DNA from: Georgenia wutianyii
GTDB taxonomy: Bacteria > Actinomycetota > Actinomycetes > Actinomycetales > Actinomycetaceae
Length of the DNA stretch: 64,000 nucleotides
Direction of reading: 5' to 3'
Assembly (NCBI RefSeq): GCF_006349365.1
Contig: NZ_CP040899.1
Span: 434,001 to 498,000, forward strand
Below, in pieces: positions 23,713-32,348 of the stretch. The translations under genes and the position numbers were made by a program. Each line of letters begins with the position of its first letter. The stretch's first letter is position 1. Below the pieces are notes generated by a model. The model made no database searches. It was not told where the DNA came from and worked only from the letters and a program-made list of their open reading frames with translations.

Positions 23713-23718
23713 TAGGCT
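23713..23718 (+). promoter_or_regulatory. -10 box of leaderless metG promoter
   Basis: TAGGCT, then 7 nt, then ATG 23726. No Shine-Dalgarno-like stretch fits between them. A GTG at 23720 is too close to the box to be the start. Confidence 0.6.
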
Positions 23719-23725
23719 TGTGGCC

Positions 23726-25543
23726 ATGACCAGCATCCTCTCGGCGGTGGCCTGGCCCTACGCCAGCGGCCCGCGGCACATCGGACACGTGGCCGGCTTC
23801 GGCGTTCCCTCCGACGTCTTCAGCCGGTTCATGCGCATGGCCGGCCACGACGTCCTCATGGTGTCGGGCACCGACGAGCACGGCACCCCGATCCTCGTCG
23901 CCGCCGACGCCGCGGGGGTCAGCGCCCGCGAGCTCGCCGACCGCAACAACCGCCTCATCGTCGAGGACCTCGCCGCCCTCGGGCTGTCCTACGACCTGTT
24001 CACCCGCACGACGACGCGCAACCACTACGCCGTCGTCCAGGAGATGTTCCAGGTCGTCCACGAGAACGGCTACATGGTCGAGCGGACCACCAAGGGCGCG
24101 ATCTCCCCGTCCACCGGGCGCACCCTGCCCGACCGGTACATCGAGGGCACCTGCCCGATCTGCAAGTACCCCGGCGCGCGCGGGGACCAGTGCGACAACT
24201 GCGGCAACCAGCTCGACCCGACCGACCTCATCGACCCGCGCTCGCGGATCAACGGCGAGACCCCGGAGTTCATCGAGACCCGGCACTTCTTCCTCGACCT
24301 CCCGGCGCTCGCCGAGGCGCTGGGGAAGTGGCTCGACGGGCGCGAGGCCTCGGGCACGTGGCGGCCCAACGTCATCCGCTTCTCCAAGAACATCCTCGCC
24401 GACATCAAGCCGCGTGCGATGACGCGCGACATCGACTGGGGCATCCCGGTGCCGCTCGACGGGTGGCGCGACCAGCCGACCAAGCGGCTGTACGTGTGGT
24501 TCGACGCCGTCATCGGCTACCTGTCGGCCTCCATCGAGTGGGCCCGGCGCAGCGGCGACCCGGACGCGTGGCGGCGCTGGTGGAACGACCCCGAGGCGCT
24601 GTCCTACTACTTCATGGGCAAGGACAACATCGTCTTCCACTCCCAGATCTGGCCGGCCGAGATGCTCGCCTACAACGGCGAGGGCGAGTACGGCGGGAAG
24701 CCCGGGGAGTACGGCACGCTCAACCTGCCCACCGAGGTCGTCTCGAGTGAGTTCCTCACCATGGAGGGCAAGAAGTTCTCCTCCTCCCGCGGCGTCGTCA
24801 TCTACGTCCGTGACGTCCTCGAGCGCTACCAGGCCGACGCGCTGCGCTACTTCATCTGCGTGGCCGGCCCGGAGAACCAGGACAGCGACTTCACCTGGGC
24901 CGAGTTCGTCCGCCGCACCAACGGCGAGCTCGTCGCCGGGTGGGGCAACCTCGTCAACCGCACAGCCTCGATGATCCACAAGAACATCGGGGAGATCCCG
25001 CCCGCCGGGGAGCTCATCGAGCCCGACCTCGAGCTGCAGGCGACGATCGCCGAGGGCTTCGACACCGTCGGGGCGCTCATCGCCCGCCACCGCCAGCGCG
25101 CGGCGATCCAGGAGGCCATGCGGCTCGTGGGCGAGGCGAACAAGTACATCACCGACATGGAGCCCTACAAGCTCAAGGACGAGTCGCAGCACGCGCGCCG
25201 CGCGACGATCCTCCACGTCGCCGCCCAGGCGGTGAGCGACCTCAACGTCATGCTCAGCCCGTTCCTGCCGCACAGCGCGAACGTCATCGACGCGATCATC
25301 GGCGGCAGCGGGGACGTCGCCCCGCTCCCGCGGATCGAGGAGGTCGAGGACCTCGACGGCGGCCCGGGCTACCCGGTCATCACCGGCGACTACAGCGGCG
25401 TGCCGGAGTGGGGACCGCGGCCCGTGCGGGTCGGCGCCCCCATCGCCAAGCCGGTCCCGGTCTTCACCAAGCTCGACGACTCGGTCGTCACCGAGGAGCT
25501 CGCGCGCCTCGGCGTCGAGCCCGAGGGCGGCGACACGGAGTGA
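23726..25543 (+). CDS. metG: methionyl-tRNA synthetase
   Basis: 605 residues; charges tRNA-Met. Class I signature HIGH in [17 protein letters not shown] variant KKFSSSRG near residue 350, and a zinc knuckle [17 protein letters not shown] around residue 145. It lacks the C-terminal dimerisation (EMAP-like) domain, normal for actinobacteria. Its stop overlaps the tatD start (GTGA), so the two are co-translated, as in the conserved metG-tatD-rpfB order. Confidence 0.97.
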   Translation: MTSILSAVAWPYASGPRHIGHVAGFGVPSDVFSRFMRMAGHDVLMVSGTDEHGTPILVAADAAGVSARELADRNNRLIVEDLAALGLSYDLFTRTTTRNHYAVVQEMFQVVHENGYMVERTTKGAISPSTGRTLPDRYIEGTCPICKYPGARGDQCDNCGNQLDPTDLIDPRSRINGETPEFIETRHFFLDLPALAEALGKWLDGREASGTWRPNVIRFSKNILADIKPRAMTRDIDWGIPVPLDGWRDQPTKRLYVWFDAVIGYLSASIEWARRSGDPDAWRRWWNDPEALSYYFMGKDNIVFHSQIWPAEMLAYNGEGEYGGKPGEYGTLNLPTEVVSSEFLTMEGKKFSSSRGVVIYVRDVLERYQADALRYFICVAGPENQDSDFTWAEFVRRTNGELVAGWGNLVNRTASMIHKNIGEIPPAGELIEPDLELQATIAEGFDTVGALIARHRQRAAIQEAMRLVGEANKYITDMEPYKLKDESQHARRATILHVAAQAVSDLNVMLSPFLPHSANVIDAIIGGSGDVAPLPRIEEVEDLDGGPGYPVITGDYSGVPEWGPRPVRVGAPIAKPVPVFTKLDDSVVTEELARLGVEPEGGDTE

Positions 25544-26454
25544 GCCGCCGCGAGCGCGGCTGGCCGCCGGTCCCGGAGGCACTGCCCGTCGCCGTCGTCG
25601 ACAACCACACCCACTTCCCGGTGGGCGCCGACGACGACCCGGGCGTGCGCGAGGGCAGCGACCCGCTCACCATGGCCGAGCAGCTCGAGCGCGCGGCCGC
25701 GGTGGGCGTGGACCGGATGGTCCAGGTCGGCTGCGACCTCGACACCCTCGCCCCGAGCGTCGCGCTCGCCGAGGAGCACCCCGAGATCGTCGCCGCGCTC
25801 GCCATCCACCCCAACGAGGCGCCGCTGCACGCCGGGGTGCTGGAGGTCGCGCCGGACGGGCTCGACCCCGCCCTCGCCCCGCGGCACGAGACGTCGCTGG
25901 CCGACGCGGTCGCCCGCGTCGCCGAGCTCGCCCGCCACGAGCGGGTGAGGGCGATCGGGGAGACCGGGCTGGACTACTTCCGGGGCGGGGAACGCGCCCG
26001 GGAGGTGCAGCGTGCGGCCTTCCGCGAGCACGTCGCGATCGCCAAGGAGCTGGGCCTGGCGCTGCAGATCCACGACCGCGACGCCCACGAGGACGTCGTC
26101 GCCCTCCTCCTCGCCGACGGCGCCCCCGAGCGCACCGTCTTCCACTGCTTCTCCGGGGACGTCGGGCTGGCCCGCGCCTGCGCCGAGCACGGCTGGTACG
26201 TCTCGGTGGCCGGACCGGTGACCTTCAAGGCGAACGACGACCTGCGCGCCGCCGTCCGGGAGGTGCCCCGCGAGCTCCTCCTCGTCGAGACCGACGCCCC
26301 GTACCTCACCCCGGCGCCCCACCGCGGACGGCCCAACGCGCCCTACCTGCTGCCGCTCACCGTGCGGCGGCTGGCGGAGGAGACGGGCGTCCCGCTGGCC
26401 GATCTGTGCCACTCGCTGACCGCGAACACCGAGGCCGTGTACGGCACCTGGTGA
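25540..26454 (+). CDS. tatD: TatD-family metal-dependent hydrolase
   Basis: 304 residues. TIM-barrel hydrolase with metal ligands HTH in [10 protein letters not shown], Glu in GETGLDYF, His in [11 protein letters not shown], His in FHCFSGD and Asp in [14 protein letters not shown]. Members act as 3'-5' DNA/RNA exonucleases or D-aminoacyl-tRNA deacylases. Start is GTG 25540, overlapping the metG stop. Compared with YcfH/TatD of enterics it has a long insert after AIHPNEAP. Confidence 0.94.
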   Translation: MSRRERGWPPVPEALPVAVVDNHTHFPVGADDDPGVREGSDPLTMAEQLERAAAVGVDRMVQVGCDLDTLAPSVALAEEHPEIVAALAIHPNEAPLHAGVLEVAPDGLDPALAPRHETSLADAVARVAELARHERVRAIGETGLDYFRGGERAREVQRAAFREHVAIAKELGLALQIHDRDAHEDVVALLLADGAPERTVFHCFSGDVGLARACAEHGWYVSVAGPVTFKANDDLRAAVREVPRELLLVETDAPYLTPAPHRGRPNAPYLLPLTVRRLAEETGVPLADLCHSLTANTEAVYGTW

Positions 26455-26531
26455 CCGGCCCGGAGCGCCCTCACCGGTGTTCCCGGGACCTCCGGTGGGA
26501 GTGGGGACGACCACAACGACTACCACTCAAG

Positions 26532-26547
26532 GTCACGAATCGGTTAC
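26532..26547 (+). promoter_or_regulatory. GTNAC-N6-GTTAC box upstream of the first G5 gene
   Basis: GTCAC at 26532 and GTTAC at 26543 separated by GAATCG. The same arrangement (GTAAC-AATACG-GTTAC) precedes the second gene at 27701. The pattern resembles sites of OmpR-type regulators such as MtrA or GlnR in actinobacteria; MtrA is reported to act on rpfB in M. tuberculosis. Assignment to MtrA is inference. Confidence 0.55.
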
Positions 26548-26621
26548 GGTCGGGGTCAGGTCAGTCATCACCCGCGCGGGCGACCGCGCCGGGTGGCCCT
26601 CCCTCCAGACAGGACCCTGTA

Positions 26622-27659
26622 GTGCACGACGCCCTCCACCGTGGCCGTCACCGTGAGGTGACCGCGGCCCCCAAGCGACTTCGCACCCTCGCCCGGCGCG
26701 GCCTCCACACCACGGTCATCGCCGTCATCGCCGGCGGGACCCTCGCGTTCGCCGACGCCGCGACGCCGACGGCGGCCGAGCTCGCCGCCAGCGCCTCCCT
26801 CACCCCGGCGGCCGCCGTCGCCGAGGGCGAGGCGATCGACCGCAGCGCTCTGGGTGCCTCGCGCTTCGAGGCCCGTTCTGCCCTCGGCGGCCTCGTCGCC
26901 GTCGACCTCGTCGTCGACGGCGAGGTGCGCGAGCTCACCTCCCAGGCGGCCACCGTCGCCGACCTCCTCGCCGAGGCGGGCGTCGTCGTCGACCAGGACG
27001 ACGTCGTGTCGGCCCCGCTCGCCACGCCCCTCGTCGCCGGCATGACCATCGAGGTCACCACGGTCGAGACCGTGGACGAGCACGTGAGCGAGACCGCCCC
27101 GCACACCACCGTCGAGGAGGAGGACGACACCCTCCCCCGAGGCGAGCGCCGCGTCGTCACCGAGGGTGTCGACGGCGTCACCGCCACGACCTACCGCGTC
27201 ACCGTCACCGGCGGTGAGGAGACCGGCCGCGAGGTCATCGCCCGCGCCGTCGTGAGCGAGCGGGTCGACGAGGTCGTGCACGTCGGCACGGCCGATCCGC
27301 AGCCCGTGGCCCCCGCCGCCCCGGAGACCTCCGCAGGCACGCCGGGCCCGGTCGTCAGCGGTGACCCCAAGGCGATCGCGGCCGACATGGTCGCCGCGCG
27401 CGGCTGGGGCAGCGACCAGTTCAGCTGTCTCGACACCCTGTGGGAGCGCGAGTCCAACTGGAACCCGCTCGCCGAGAACCCGAGCTCCGGCGCCTACGGC
27501 ATCCCGCAGTCGCTGCCCGGCTCGAAGATGGCCTCGGTCGGCTCCGACTGGCGCACCAACCCCGCCACCCAGATCACCTGGGGCCTGAACTACATCGCGG
27601 GCCGCTACGGGACGCCCTGCGCCGCCCTCGGCCACAGCAACTCCGTCGGCTGGTACTGA
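26622..27659 (+). CDS. secreted G5-domain protein with lysozyme/Rpf-like C-terminal domain
   Basis: 345 residues. A basic N-terminus and one hydrophobic stretch (VIAVIAGGTLAFADAAT) look like a signal sequence or anchor. Then one DUF348-type ubiquitin-like unit (about 85-140), one G5 domain (about 140-225, VETVDEHVSETAPHTT...), a Pro/Ala linker, and a C-terminal domain of about 85 residues with WERESNWNP and GAYGIPQSLPG, the soluble transglycosylase-like fold seen in aggregation-promoting factors. It should bind and cleave peptidoglycan at the cell surface. Start GTG 26622 is the best in-frame choice, but GTG near 26658 is possible. Tandem with rpfB. Confidence 0.82.
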   Translation: MHDALHRGRHREVTAAPKRLRTLARRGLHTTVIAVIAGGTLAFADAATPTAAELAASASLTPAAAVAEGEAIDRSALGASRFEARSALGGLVAVDLVVDGEVRELTSQAATVADLLAEAGVVVDQDDVVSAPLATPLVAGMTIEVTTVETVDEHVSETAPHTTVEEEDDTLPRGERRVVTEGVDGVTATTYRVTVTGGEETGREVIARAVVSERVDEVVHVGTADPQPVAPAAPETSAGTPGPVVSGDPKAIAADMVAARGWGSDQFSCLDTLWERESNWNPLAENPSSGAYGIPQSLPGSKMASVGSDWRTNPATQITWGLNYIAGRYGTPCAALGHSNSVGWY

Positions 27660-27700
27660 CCGCCGATAGCATTGCACGGCTCACATCCCTGGACCGACGC

Positions 27701-27716
27701 GTAACAATACGGTTAC
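27701..27716 (+). promoter_or_regulatory. GTNAC-N6-GTTAC box upstream of rpfB
   Basis: GTAAC at 27701 and GTTAC at 27712 separated by AATACG. Second copy of the motif at 26532; together they suggest one regulator controlling both cell-wall genes. Confidence 0.55.
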
Positions 27717-27870
27717 AGTCGCCCACGGACGATGTGTCCGCCAGTCGCCTCGCGGTGACGCACCCAGCCGGATCAGACCCCTCCCGGGGACCTTCGGGTC
27801 CTCGCTGAGTCGGCTGCCCTCAGGGGCAGTCGACCCCGTCTGTGCCGGGACGCGCAACCCAAGGAAGCTC

Positions 27871-29112
27871 GTGGCATCGAACGACGCCGTCCTCCCTCCC
27901 TCCACCCCTGACGCTGACCAGCCCCGCCGGCGGCACCGGCGCCGCGCCCTCGTCGCGACGCTCGCCGCCGCCGCCATCGCCACCGGCGGTGGGATCGCCG
28001 CCGCCGCGGCCCACAAGTCCGTCCAGCTCGACGTCGACGGCGTCGAGCGCACCGTCTCCACCTTCGCCGGCTCCGTCGCCGGCCTGCTCGACGAGCAGGA
28101 CGTCGCCGTCGGGGAGCGCGACGCCGTCGGCCCCGACCCCGACGCCCCCCTCGAGGACGGCGACCTCGTCGTCGTCCGTAGCGCGCGCCAGATCCGCGTC
28201 GACGTCGACGGCGAGCAGCGGGCGATGTGGACCACCGCCGACACCACCGCTGAGGCGATCCAGTCCTTCGGGGAGGGCGGCCGCGAGATCACCGTCGCCG
28301 CCTCCCGCTCCCGTGACGGCAGCCGGCAGGCGCTGGACATGCCCCTCGTCGACGGCGAGCCGGTCGACGTCGTCGTGGACGGACAGACCATCCGCGTCAC
28401 CCCCGAGGGCGAGGCCCACGTCGACGACGTCCTCGACCTCGCCGGCACGTCCCTCGGCAAGCTCGACGACGTCGTCGTCGGCACCGGGGACGACGACATC
28501 GTCCAGGTGACCGTCACCCGCGGGCAGCACAGCATGCGCACCCACGTCGAGCCCGTCCCGTACGAGACGACCGAGCAGGAGGACGACTCGCTGTACGTCG
28601 GCGAGCGTCGCGTCGTCCAGGAGGGCGCCGAGGGCCTGCGCGTGCGCGCCGCCCTCCACGTCAAGACGGGTGACCAGGAGTCCGCGGGCGAGGCGAGCGA
28701 GTTCGTCACGGTGACCGAGCCGGTCGCCGAGATCGTCGCCGTCGGCACGAAGGAGCGGCCCGCTCCCCAGCCCGCCGCGCCCGCCGCCCCCGCCCCGAGC
28801 GCGAGCGGCTCCTCCTCCGGCTCCTCCAGCGGCGGCTCCGCGACCCCGAGCGCCCCTTCCGGCGCGGTGTCCGGTGACGTCTGGGCGGCGCTCGCCCAGT
28901 GCGAGTCCGGCGGCAACCCGACGGTCGTCAGCTCCAACGGGCTCTACCACGGGCTCTACCAGTTCTCCGTGGCCACCTGGCAGTCCGTCGGCGGCACCGG
29001 CCTGCCGTCCCAGGCCTCCCCGGCCGAGCAGACCCAGCGCGCCCAGATGCTCCAGGCCCGCTCCGGCTGGGGCCAGTGGCCCCACTGTTCCGCCAAGCTC
29101 GGCCTGCGCTGA
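27871..29112 (+). CDS. rpfB: resuscitation-promoting factor RpfB
   Basis: 413 residues. N-terminal basic segment and membrane stretch ([20 protein letters not shown]), three DUF348 units (about 50-215), one G5 domain (about 220-295), a Ser/Gly/Pro linker, and a C-terminal Rpf domain of about 75 residues: [14 protein letters not shown] with the catalytic Glu, [24 protein letters not shown]. Cleaves peptidoglycan and promotes growth resumption. Domain order is that of mycobacterial RpfB, and the position between tatD and rsmA is conserved. Start GTG 27871 with AAGGAAG upstream. Confidence 0.95.
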   Translation: MASNDAVLPPSTPDADQPRRRHRRRALVATLAAAAIATGGGIAAAAAHKSVQLDVDGVERTVSTFAGSVAGLLDEQDVAVGERDAVGPDPDAPLEDGDLVVVRSARQIRVDVDGEQRAMWTTADTTAEAIQSFGEGGREITVAASRSRDGSRQALDMPLVDGEPVDVVVDGQTIRVTPEGEAHVDDVLDLAGTSLGKLDDVVVGTGDDDIVQVTVTRGQHSMRTHVEPVPYETTEQEDDSLYVGERRVVQEGAEGLRVRAALHVKTGDQESAGEASEFVTVTEPVAEIVAVGTKERPAPQPAAPAAPAPSASGSSSGSSSGGSATPSAPSGAVSGDVWAALAQCESGGNPTVVSSNGLYHGLYQFSVATWQSVGGTGLPSQASPAEQTQRAQMLQARSGWGQWPHCSAKLGLR

Positions 29113-29190
29113 CCCTCCGCCTCCCGCCCCCGTGCCGCCCCGGACCCCCGGCGCGGCGCGGGGGCGGAGCGGCGTCCACGGACCGGCGGC

Positions 29191-29196
29191 TAGGCT
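29191..29196 (+). promoter_or_regulatory. -10 box of leaderless rsmA promoter
   Basis: TAGGCT followed by 7 nt (CGACGTC) and GTG 29204. Decides the start codon of rsmA; no ribosome-binding site lies between. Confidence 0.65.
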
Positions 29197-29203
29197 CGAC
29201 GTC

Positions 29204-30103
29204 GTGAGCCACGACCCCGCCCCTGCCACCGCAGACCCCCTCCTGGGCCCCGCCGACGTGCGGGCCCTGGCCGGTGCCCTCGGGATCCGGCCGACGAAGA
29301 CCCTCGGCCAGAACTTCGTCGTCGACCCGGGCACGGTCCGCAAGATCGTGCGCACCGCGGGGATCGAGGCGGGCGACGTCGTCGTCGAGGTCGGCCCGGG
29401 CCTCGGCTCCCTCACGCTCGCGCTGCTGGAGACAGGGGCGCGCGTCGTCGCGATCGAGATCGACCCCGTGCTCGCCGACGCGCTGCCCCGCACCGTGGCG
29501 GCCCGCATGCCCGAGGCCGCTGACCGGCTCGTCGTCGTCACCTCCGACGCGATGGACGTCACCGAGCTGCCTGCCTTCCCCGGCGAGGAGGAGCCCGCCG
29601 AGCCCGGCGCGCTCGTCGCCAACCTGCCCTACAACGTCGCGGTGCCCGTGCTCCTCACGCTGCTCGAGCGGCTGCCCAGCCTGCGCCACGGCCTCGTCAT
29701 GGTGCAGGCCGAGGTCGCCGACCGGCTCGCCGCCCCGCCCGGGTCGCGCACCTACGGCGTCCCCTCCGCCAAGGCGGCCTGGTACGCCGCCGCGCAGCGC
29801 TCGGCCACCATCGGACGGACGGTCTTCTGGCCCGTCCCCAACGTCGACTCCGCGCTCGTGCGCCTCGAGCGGCGCGAGCCCCCCACCACCACCGCGAGCC
29901 GCGCGGAGGTCTTCGCAGTCGTCGACGCCGCGTTCAGCCAGCGTCGCAAGACCCTGCGCTCCGCCCTGGCCACGTGGGCCGGGTCCCCCGCGGCGGCCGG
30001 TGAGGCAGTCACCGCCGCCGGGCTGGACCCGACGCTGCGCGGCGAGCGGCTCGGCATCGCCGAGTTCGCCCGCATCGCCGAGCAGCGCCCGGTGACGCGG
30101 TGA
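29204..30103 (+). CDS. rsmA: 16S rRNA (adenine(1518)-N6/adenine(1519)-N6)-dimethyltransferase
   Basis: 299 residues; dimethylates A1518/A1519 in late 30S assembly. [16 protein letters not shown], the SAM motif [19 protein letters not shown], and the catalytic [11 protein letters not shown] are visible. GTG 29204 is chosen because of the leaderless -10 box and the match of SHDPAP... to short N-termini in the family. Overlaps ispE (GTGA), the usual ksgA-ispE pairing. Also called ksgA. Confidence 0.96.
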   Translation: MSHDPAPATADPLLGPADVRALAGALGIRPTKTLGQNFVVDPGTVRKIVRTAGIEAGDVVVEVGPGLGSLTLALLETGARVVAIEIDPVLADALPRTVAARMPEAADRLVVVTSDAMDVTELPAFPGEEEPAEPGALVANLPYNVAVPVLLTLLERLPSLRHGLVMVQAEVADRLAAPPGSRTYGVPSAKAAWYAAAQRSATIGRTVFWPVPNVDSALVRLERREPPTTTASRAEVFAVVDAAFSQRRKTLRSALATWAGSPAAAGEAVTAAGLDPTLRGERLGIAEFARIAEQRPVTR

Positions 30104-31020
30104 GCACCGGCCCCGAGGTCCGGGTCCGGGCCCCCGGCAAGATCAACCTCGCGCTGCGCGTCGGGCCGCCCGACGGGGACGGCTACCACCCGCTCGCGAC
30201 GGTCTTCCAGGCCGTCTCCCTCCACGAGGACGTCATCGCCGCCCCGGCCCTCGACCTGCGCCTCACCGTCGAGGGCCCCGACGCCGACCGCGTCCCCCTC
30301 GACGACTCCAACCTCGCCCTGCGGGCCGCGCGCCTCCTCCAGGAGCGCACCGGCATCACCGCCGGCGCCCACCTCCACATCGTCAAGCAGGTGCCCGTCG
30401 CCGGCGGCATGGGCGGCGGGTCCGCCGACGCCGCCGCCGCCCTCCTCGCGTGCGACCAGCTGTGGGGTGCGGGCCTGGACCGCACCGAGCTCGTCGCGCT
30501 CGCCCGCGAGCTGGGCGCCGACGTCCCCTTCGCGCTCACCGGGCTCACCGCCGTCGGCAGCGGCCGCGGCGACGTCCTCACCTCCGCGATGGTCAGCGGC
30601 ACCTACCACTGGGTGCTTGCCGTCCAGGACGTCGGCCTGTCCACCCCCGAGGTCTTCGCGGCCTTCGACGACGACGGCGGGCGCGCCGCCCCCGCCCCGC
30701 ACCTCGACGACGCGCTGCTCGCCGCCCTGCGCGCGGGCGACCCGCACGAGGTCGCCCGGCACCTCGTCAACGACCTCGAGGGCCCGGCCCTCGACCTGCG
30801 CCCCGAGCTCCGGGACGTCCTCGCCGCCGCGGACCGTGCCGGTGCCCTCGCCGCGGTCCTCTCCGGCTCCGGCCCGACCGTCGCCGCCCTCGCCGTCGAC
30901 GAGCGGCACGCCCGCTCGGTCGCCGCCGTCGTGCGGGAGGCCGAGGTGGCCCGCGACGTCCTCGTCGTCAGCGGCCCGGCCCCCGGTGCCCGCGTCCTCG
31001 AGCACGTGTCGGGCGGCTGA
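30100..31020 (+). CDS. ispE: 4-diphosphocytidyl-2-C-methyl-D-erythritol kinase
   Basis: 306 residues; ATP-dependent 2-phosphorylation in the MEP isoprenoid pathway. GHMP kinase fold: [12 protein letters not shown] at the N-terminus with the catalytic Lys, [17 protein letters not shown] as the ATP loop near residue 103, ADVPFALTG with catalytic Asp, and [10 protein letters not shown] near the C-terminus. GTG start overlaps the rsmA stop. Confidence 0.96.
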   Translation: MSTGPEVRVRAPGKINLALRVGPPDGDGYHPLATVFQAVSLHEDVIAAPALDLRLTVEGPDADRVPLDDSNLALRAARLLQERTGITAGAHLHIVKQVPVAGGMGGGSADAAAALLACDQLWGAGLDRTELVALARELGADVPFALTGLTAVGSGRGDVLTSAMVSGTYHWVLAVQDVGLSTPEVFAAFDDDGGRAAPAPHLDDALLAALRAGDPHEVARHLVNDLEGPALDLRPELRDVLAAADRAGALAAVLSGSGPTVAALAVDERHARSVAAVVREAEVARDVLVVSGPAPGARVLEHVSGG

Positions 31021-31050
31021 CCCGGACCGGCGCGGCGACCCGCGCTCGGG

Positions 31051-31135
31051 TAAAGTCGTCTGCGGCGTGCCGGGAAGTCTGGTCGGCGAGCGGTCCGAGG
31101 ACCGCTCCCGTGCCCGACCCCACGACAGGACACCC
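31051..31135 (+). promoter_or_regulatory. nhaA promoter and structured leader RNA candidate
   Basis: TAAAGT at 31051-31056 is a likely -10 box. The leader then holds a perfect hairpin AGCGGTCC/GGACCGCT (31089-31106), enclosed by GGTCGG/CCGACC (31081-31086 with 31114-31119). CGGGA (31071-31075) can pair with TCCCG (31106-31110), which would cross the enclosing stem and give a pseudoknot. The CGGGAAGTCTGGT stretch recalls part of cobalamin riboswitches, but the rest is absent. The ribosome-binding AGGA sits just beyond the structure, so folding could control NhaA translation. Confidence 0.5.
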
Positions 31136-32314
31136 ATGCCCGCCACCTCGCTCGCCGCGGCCCTCCGCTCCCCGCGCGCCGGAGCCCTGCTCCTCCTCAC
31201 CGCCGCCGTGCTCGGCCTCATCGCCGCCAACTCCCCGCTCGGCCCCGGCCTGAGCGAGCTCCAGCACACCTACCTCGCCGTACCCGGCACGGGGATCAGC
31301 CTCAGCGTCGGCCACTGGATCAGCGACGGGCTGCTCGCCGTCTTCTTCTTCGTCGTCGCGGTCGAGCTGCGCCACGAGCTCACCGCCGGGGAGCTCAACA
31401 GCGTGAGCAAGGCGCTGCGGCCCGCGATCGCCGCGGTCGGCGGCGTGCTCGTCCCGATCGCCGTCTTCCTCCTCGTCACGGCGGGCTCGGGGCTGGAGGA
31501 CGGGTGGCCGATCCCCACGGCCACCGACATCGCCTTCGCCCTCGGCGTCCTCGCCGTCGTCGGGAGGGGCCTGCCCCCGCGGCTGCGCGTCTTCCTCCTC
31601 GCGCTCGCGATCCTCGACGACATCATCGCGATCCTCATCATCGCCGTGTTCTTCACCACCGACCCGCGCCTCGGCCTCATCGCCGCGGCTGCGGTCGGCA
31701 CCGCCGTGTTCGCCGTGCTCAGCAGGTTCCTCCGCGGTCGTGCCCGCGTCGGGGTCGGGGCGCTCATGGTGGTCGTCGCGCTCGTCACCTGGGGCCTGGT
31801 CGTGCTGTCCGGCGTGCACGCGACCATCGCCGGCGTCGCCCTCGGGCTCGTCATGGCGGCCCGGCCGGCGGACCGCGCCCGCCATGCCCTGGAGCCGTTC
31901 TCGAACGGCGTCGTGCTCCCGCTGTTCGCCTTCTCCGCCGCGCTCGTCGTCATCCCCTCCGTCCCGCTCACCGAGCTGTCCCCGGCGTTCTGGGGCATCG
32001 TCCTCGCCCTGCCCCTCGGCAAGGTCGTCGGCATCGTCCTCGGTGGCTGGCTCGGCGCCCGGTTCGTCCGTGCGGACGGCGTCACCCTCGGCCCGCAGGA
32101 GCTGCTCGCCGCAGGCGCCCTCGGCGGCATCGGCTTCACCGTCTCCCTGCTGATGAACGAGCTCGCCTACGCCGACGCCCCGGGGATCGCCGACGAGGGC
32201 ACCCTCGCGGTCCTCGTCGGCTCGGGCATCTCGATGCTGCTCGCCGTCGTGCTCGTGCGGAACCTCGCCCGCGGCTACCGTGCCCGGGCGGCCGCCGCCG
32301 CTGGCCCCGCCTGA
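31136..32314 (+). CDS. nhaA: Na+/H+ antiporter NhaA
   Basis: 392 residues, 11-12 membrane segments. Exports sodium in exchange for protons. The ion-binding aspartate pair is in LAILDDIIAILI, and PTATDIAFALGVLAVVG is the family signature. Start ATG 31136 follows AGGA and a structured leader. Not part of the ispE operon by spacing (115 bp). Confidence 0.95.
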   Translation: MPATSLAAALRSPRAGALLLLTAAVLGLIAANSPLGPGLSELQHTYLAVPGTGISLSVGHWISDGLLAVFFFVVAVELRHELTAGELNSVSKALRPAIAAVGGVLVPIAVFLLVTAGSGLEDGWPIPTATDIAFALGVLAVVGRGLPPRLRVFLLALAILDDIIAILIIAVFFTTDPRLGLIAAAAVGTAVFAVLSRFLRGRARVGVGALMVVVALVTWGLVVLSGVHATIAGVALGLVMAARPADRARHALEPFSNGVVLPLFAFSAALVVIPSVPLTELSPAFWGIVLALPLGKVVGIVLGGWLGARFVRADGVTLGPQELLAAGALGGIGFTVSLLMNELAYADAPGIADEGTLAVLVGSGISMLLAVVLVRNLARGYRARAAAAAGPA

Positions 32315-32336
32315 CGGGGGACGCCCCGGCGGCACC

Positions 32337-32342
32337 TACCCT
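32337..32342 (+). promoter_or_regulatory. -10 box of leaderless ABC-F promoter
   Basis: TACCCT, 6 nt, then GTG 32349. Confidence 0.55.
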
Positions 32343-32348
32343 TGACGG

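Noticed and set aside
26455..26621. c-di-AMP (ydaO) riboswitch before the G5/Rpf genes
   Set aside because: Known upstream of some actinobacterial rpf genes, but the conserved sequence blocks are not visible here.
31051..31135. Cobalamin riboswitch upstream of nhaA
   Set aside because: Only the CGGGAAGTCTGGT stretch resembles it; the conserved B12 box and remaining core are missing.
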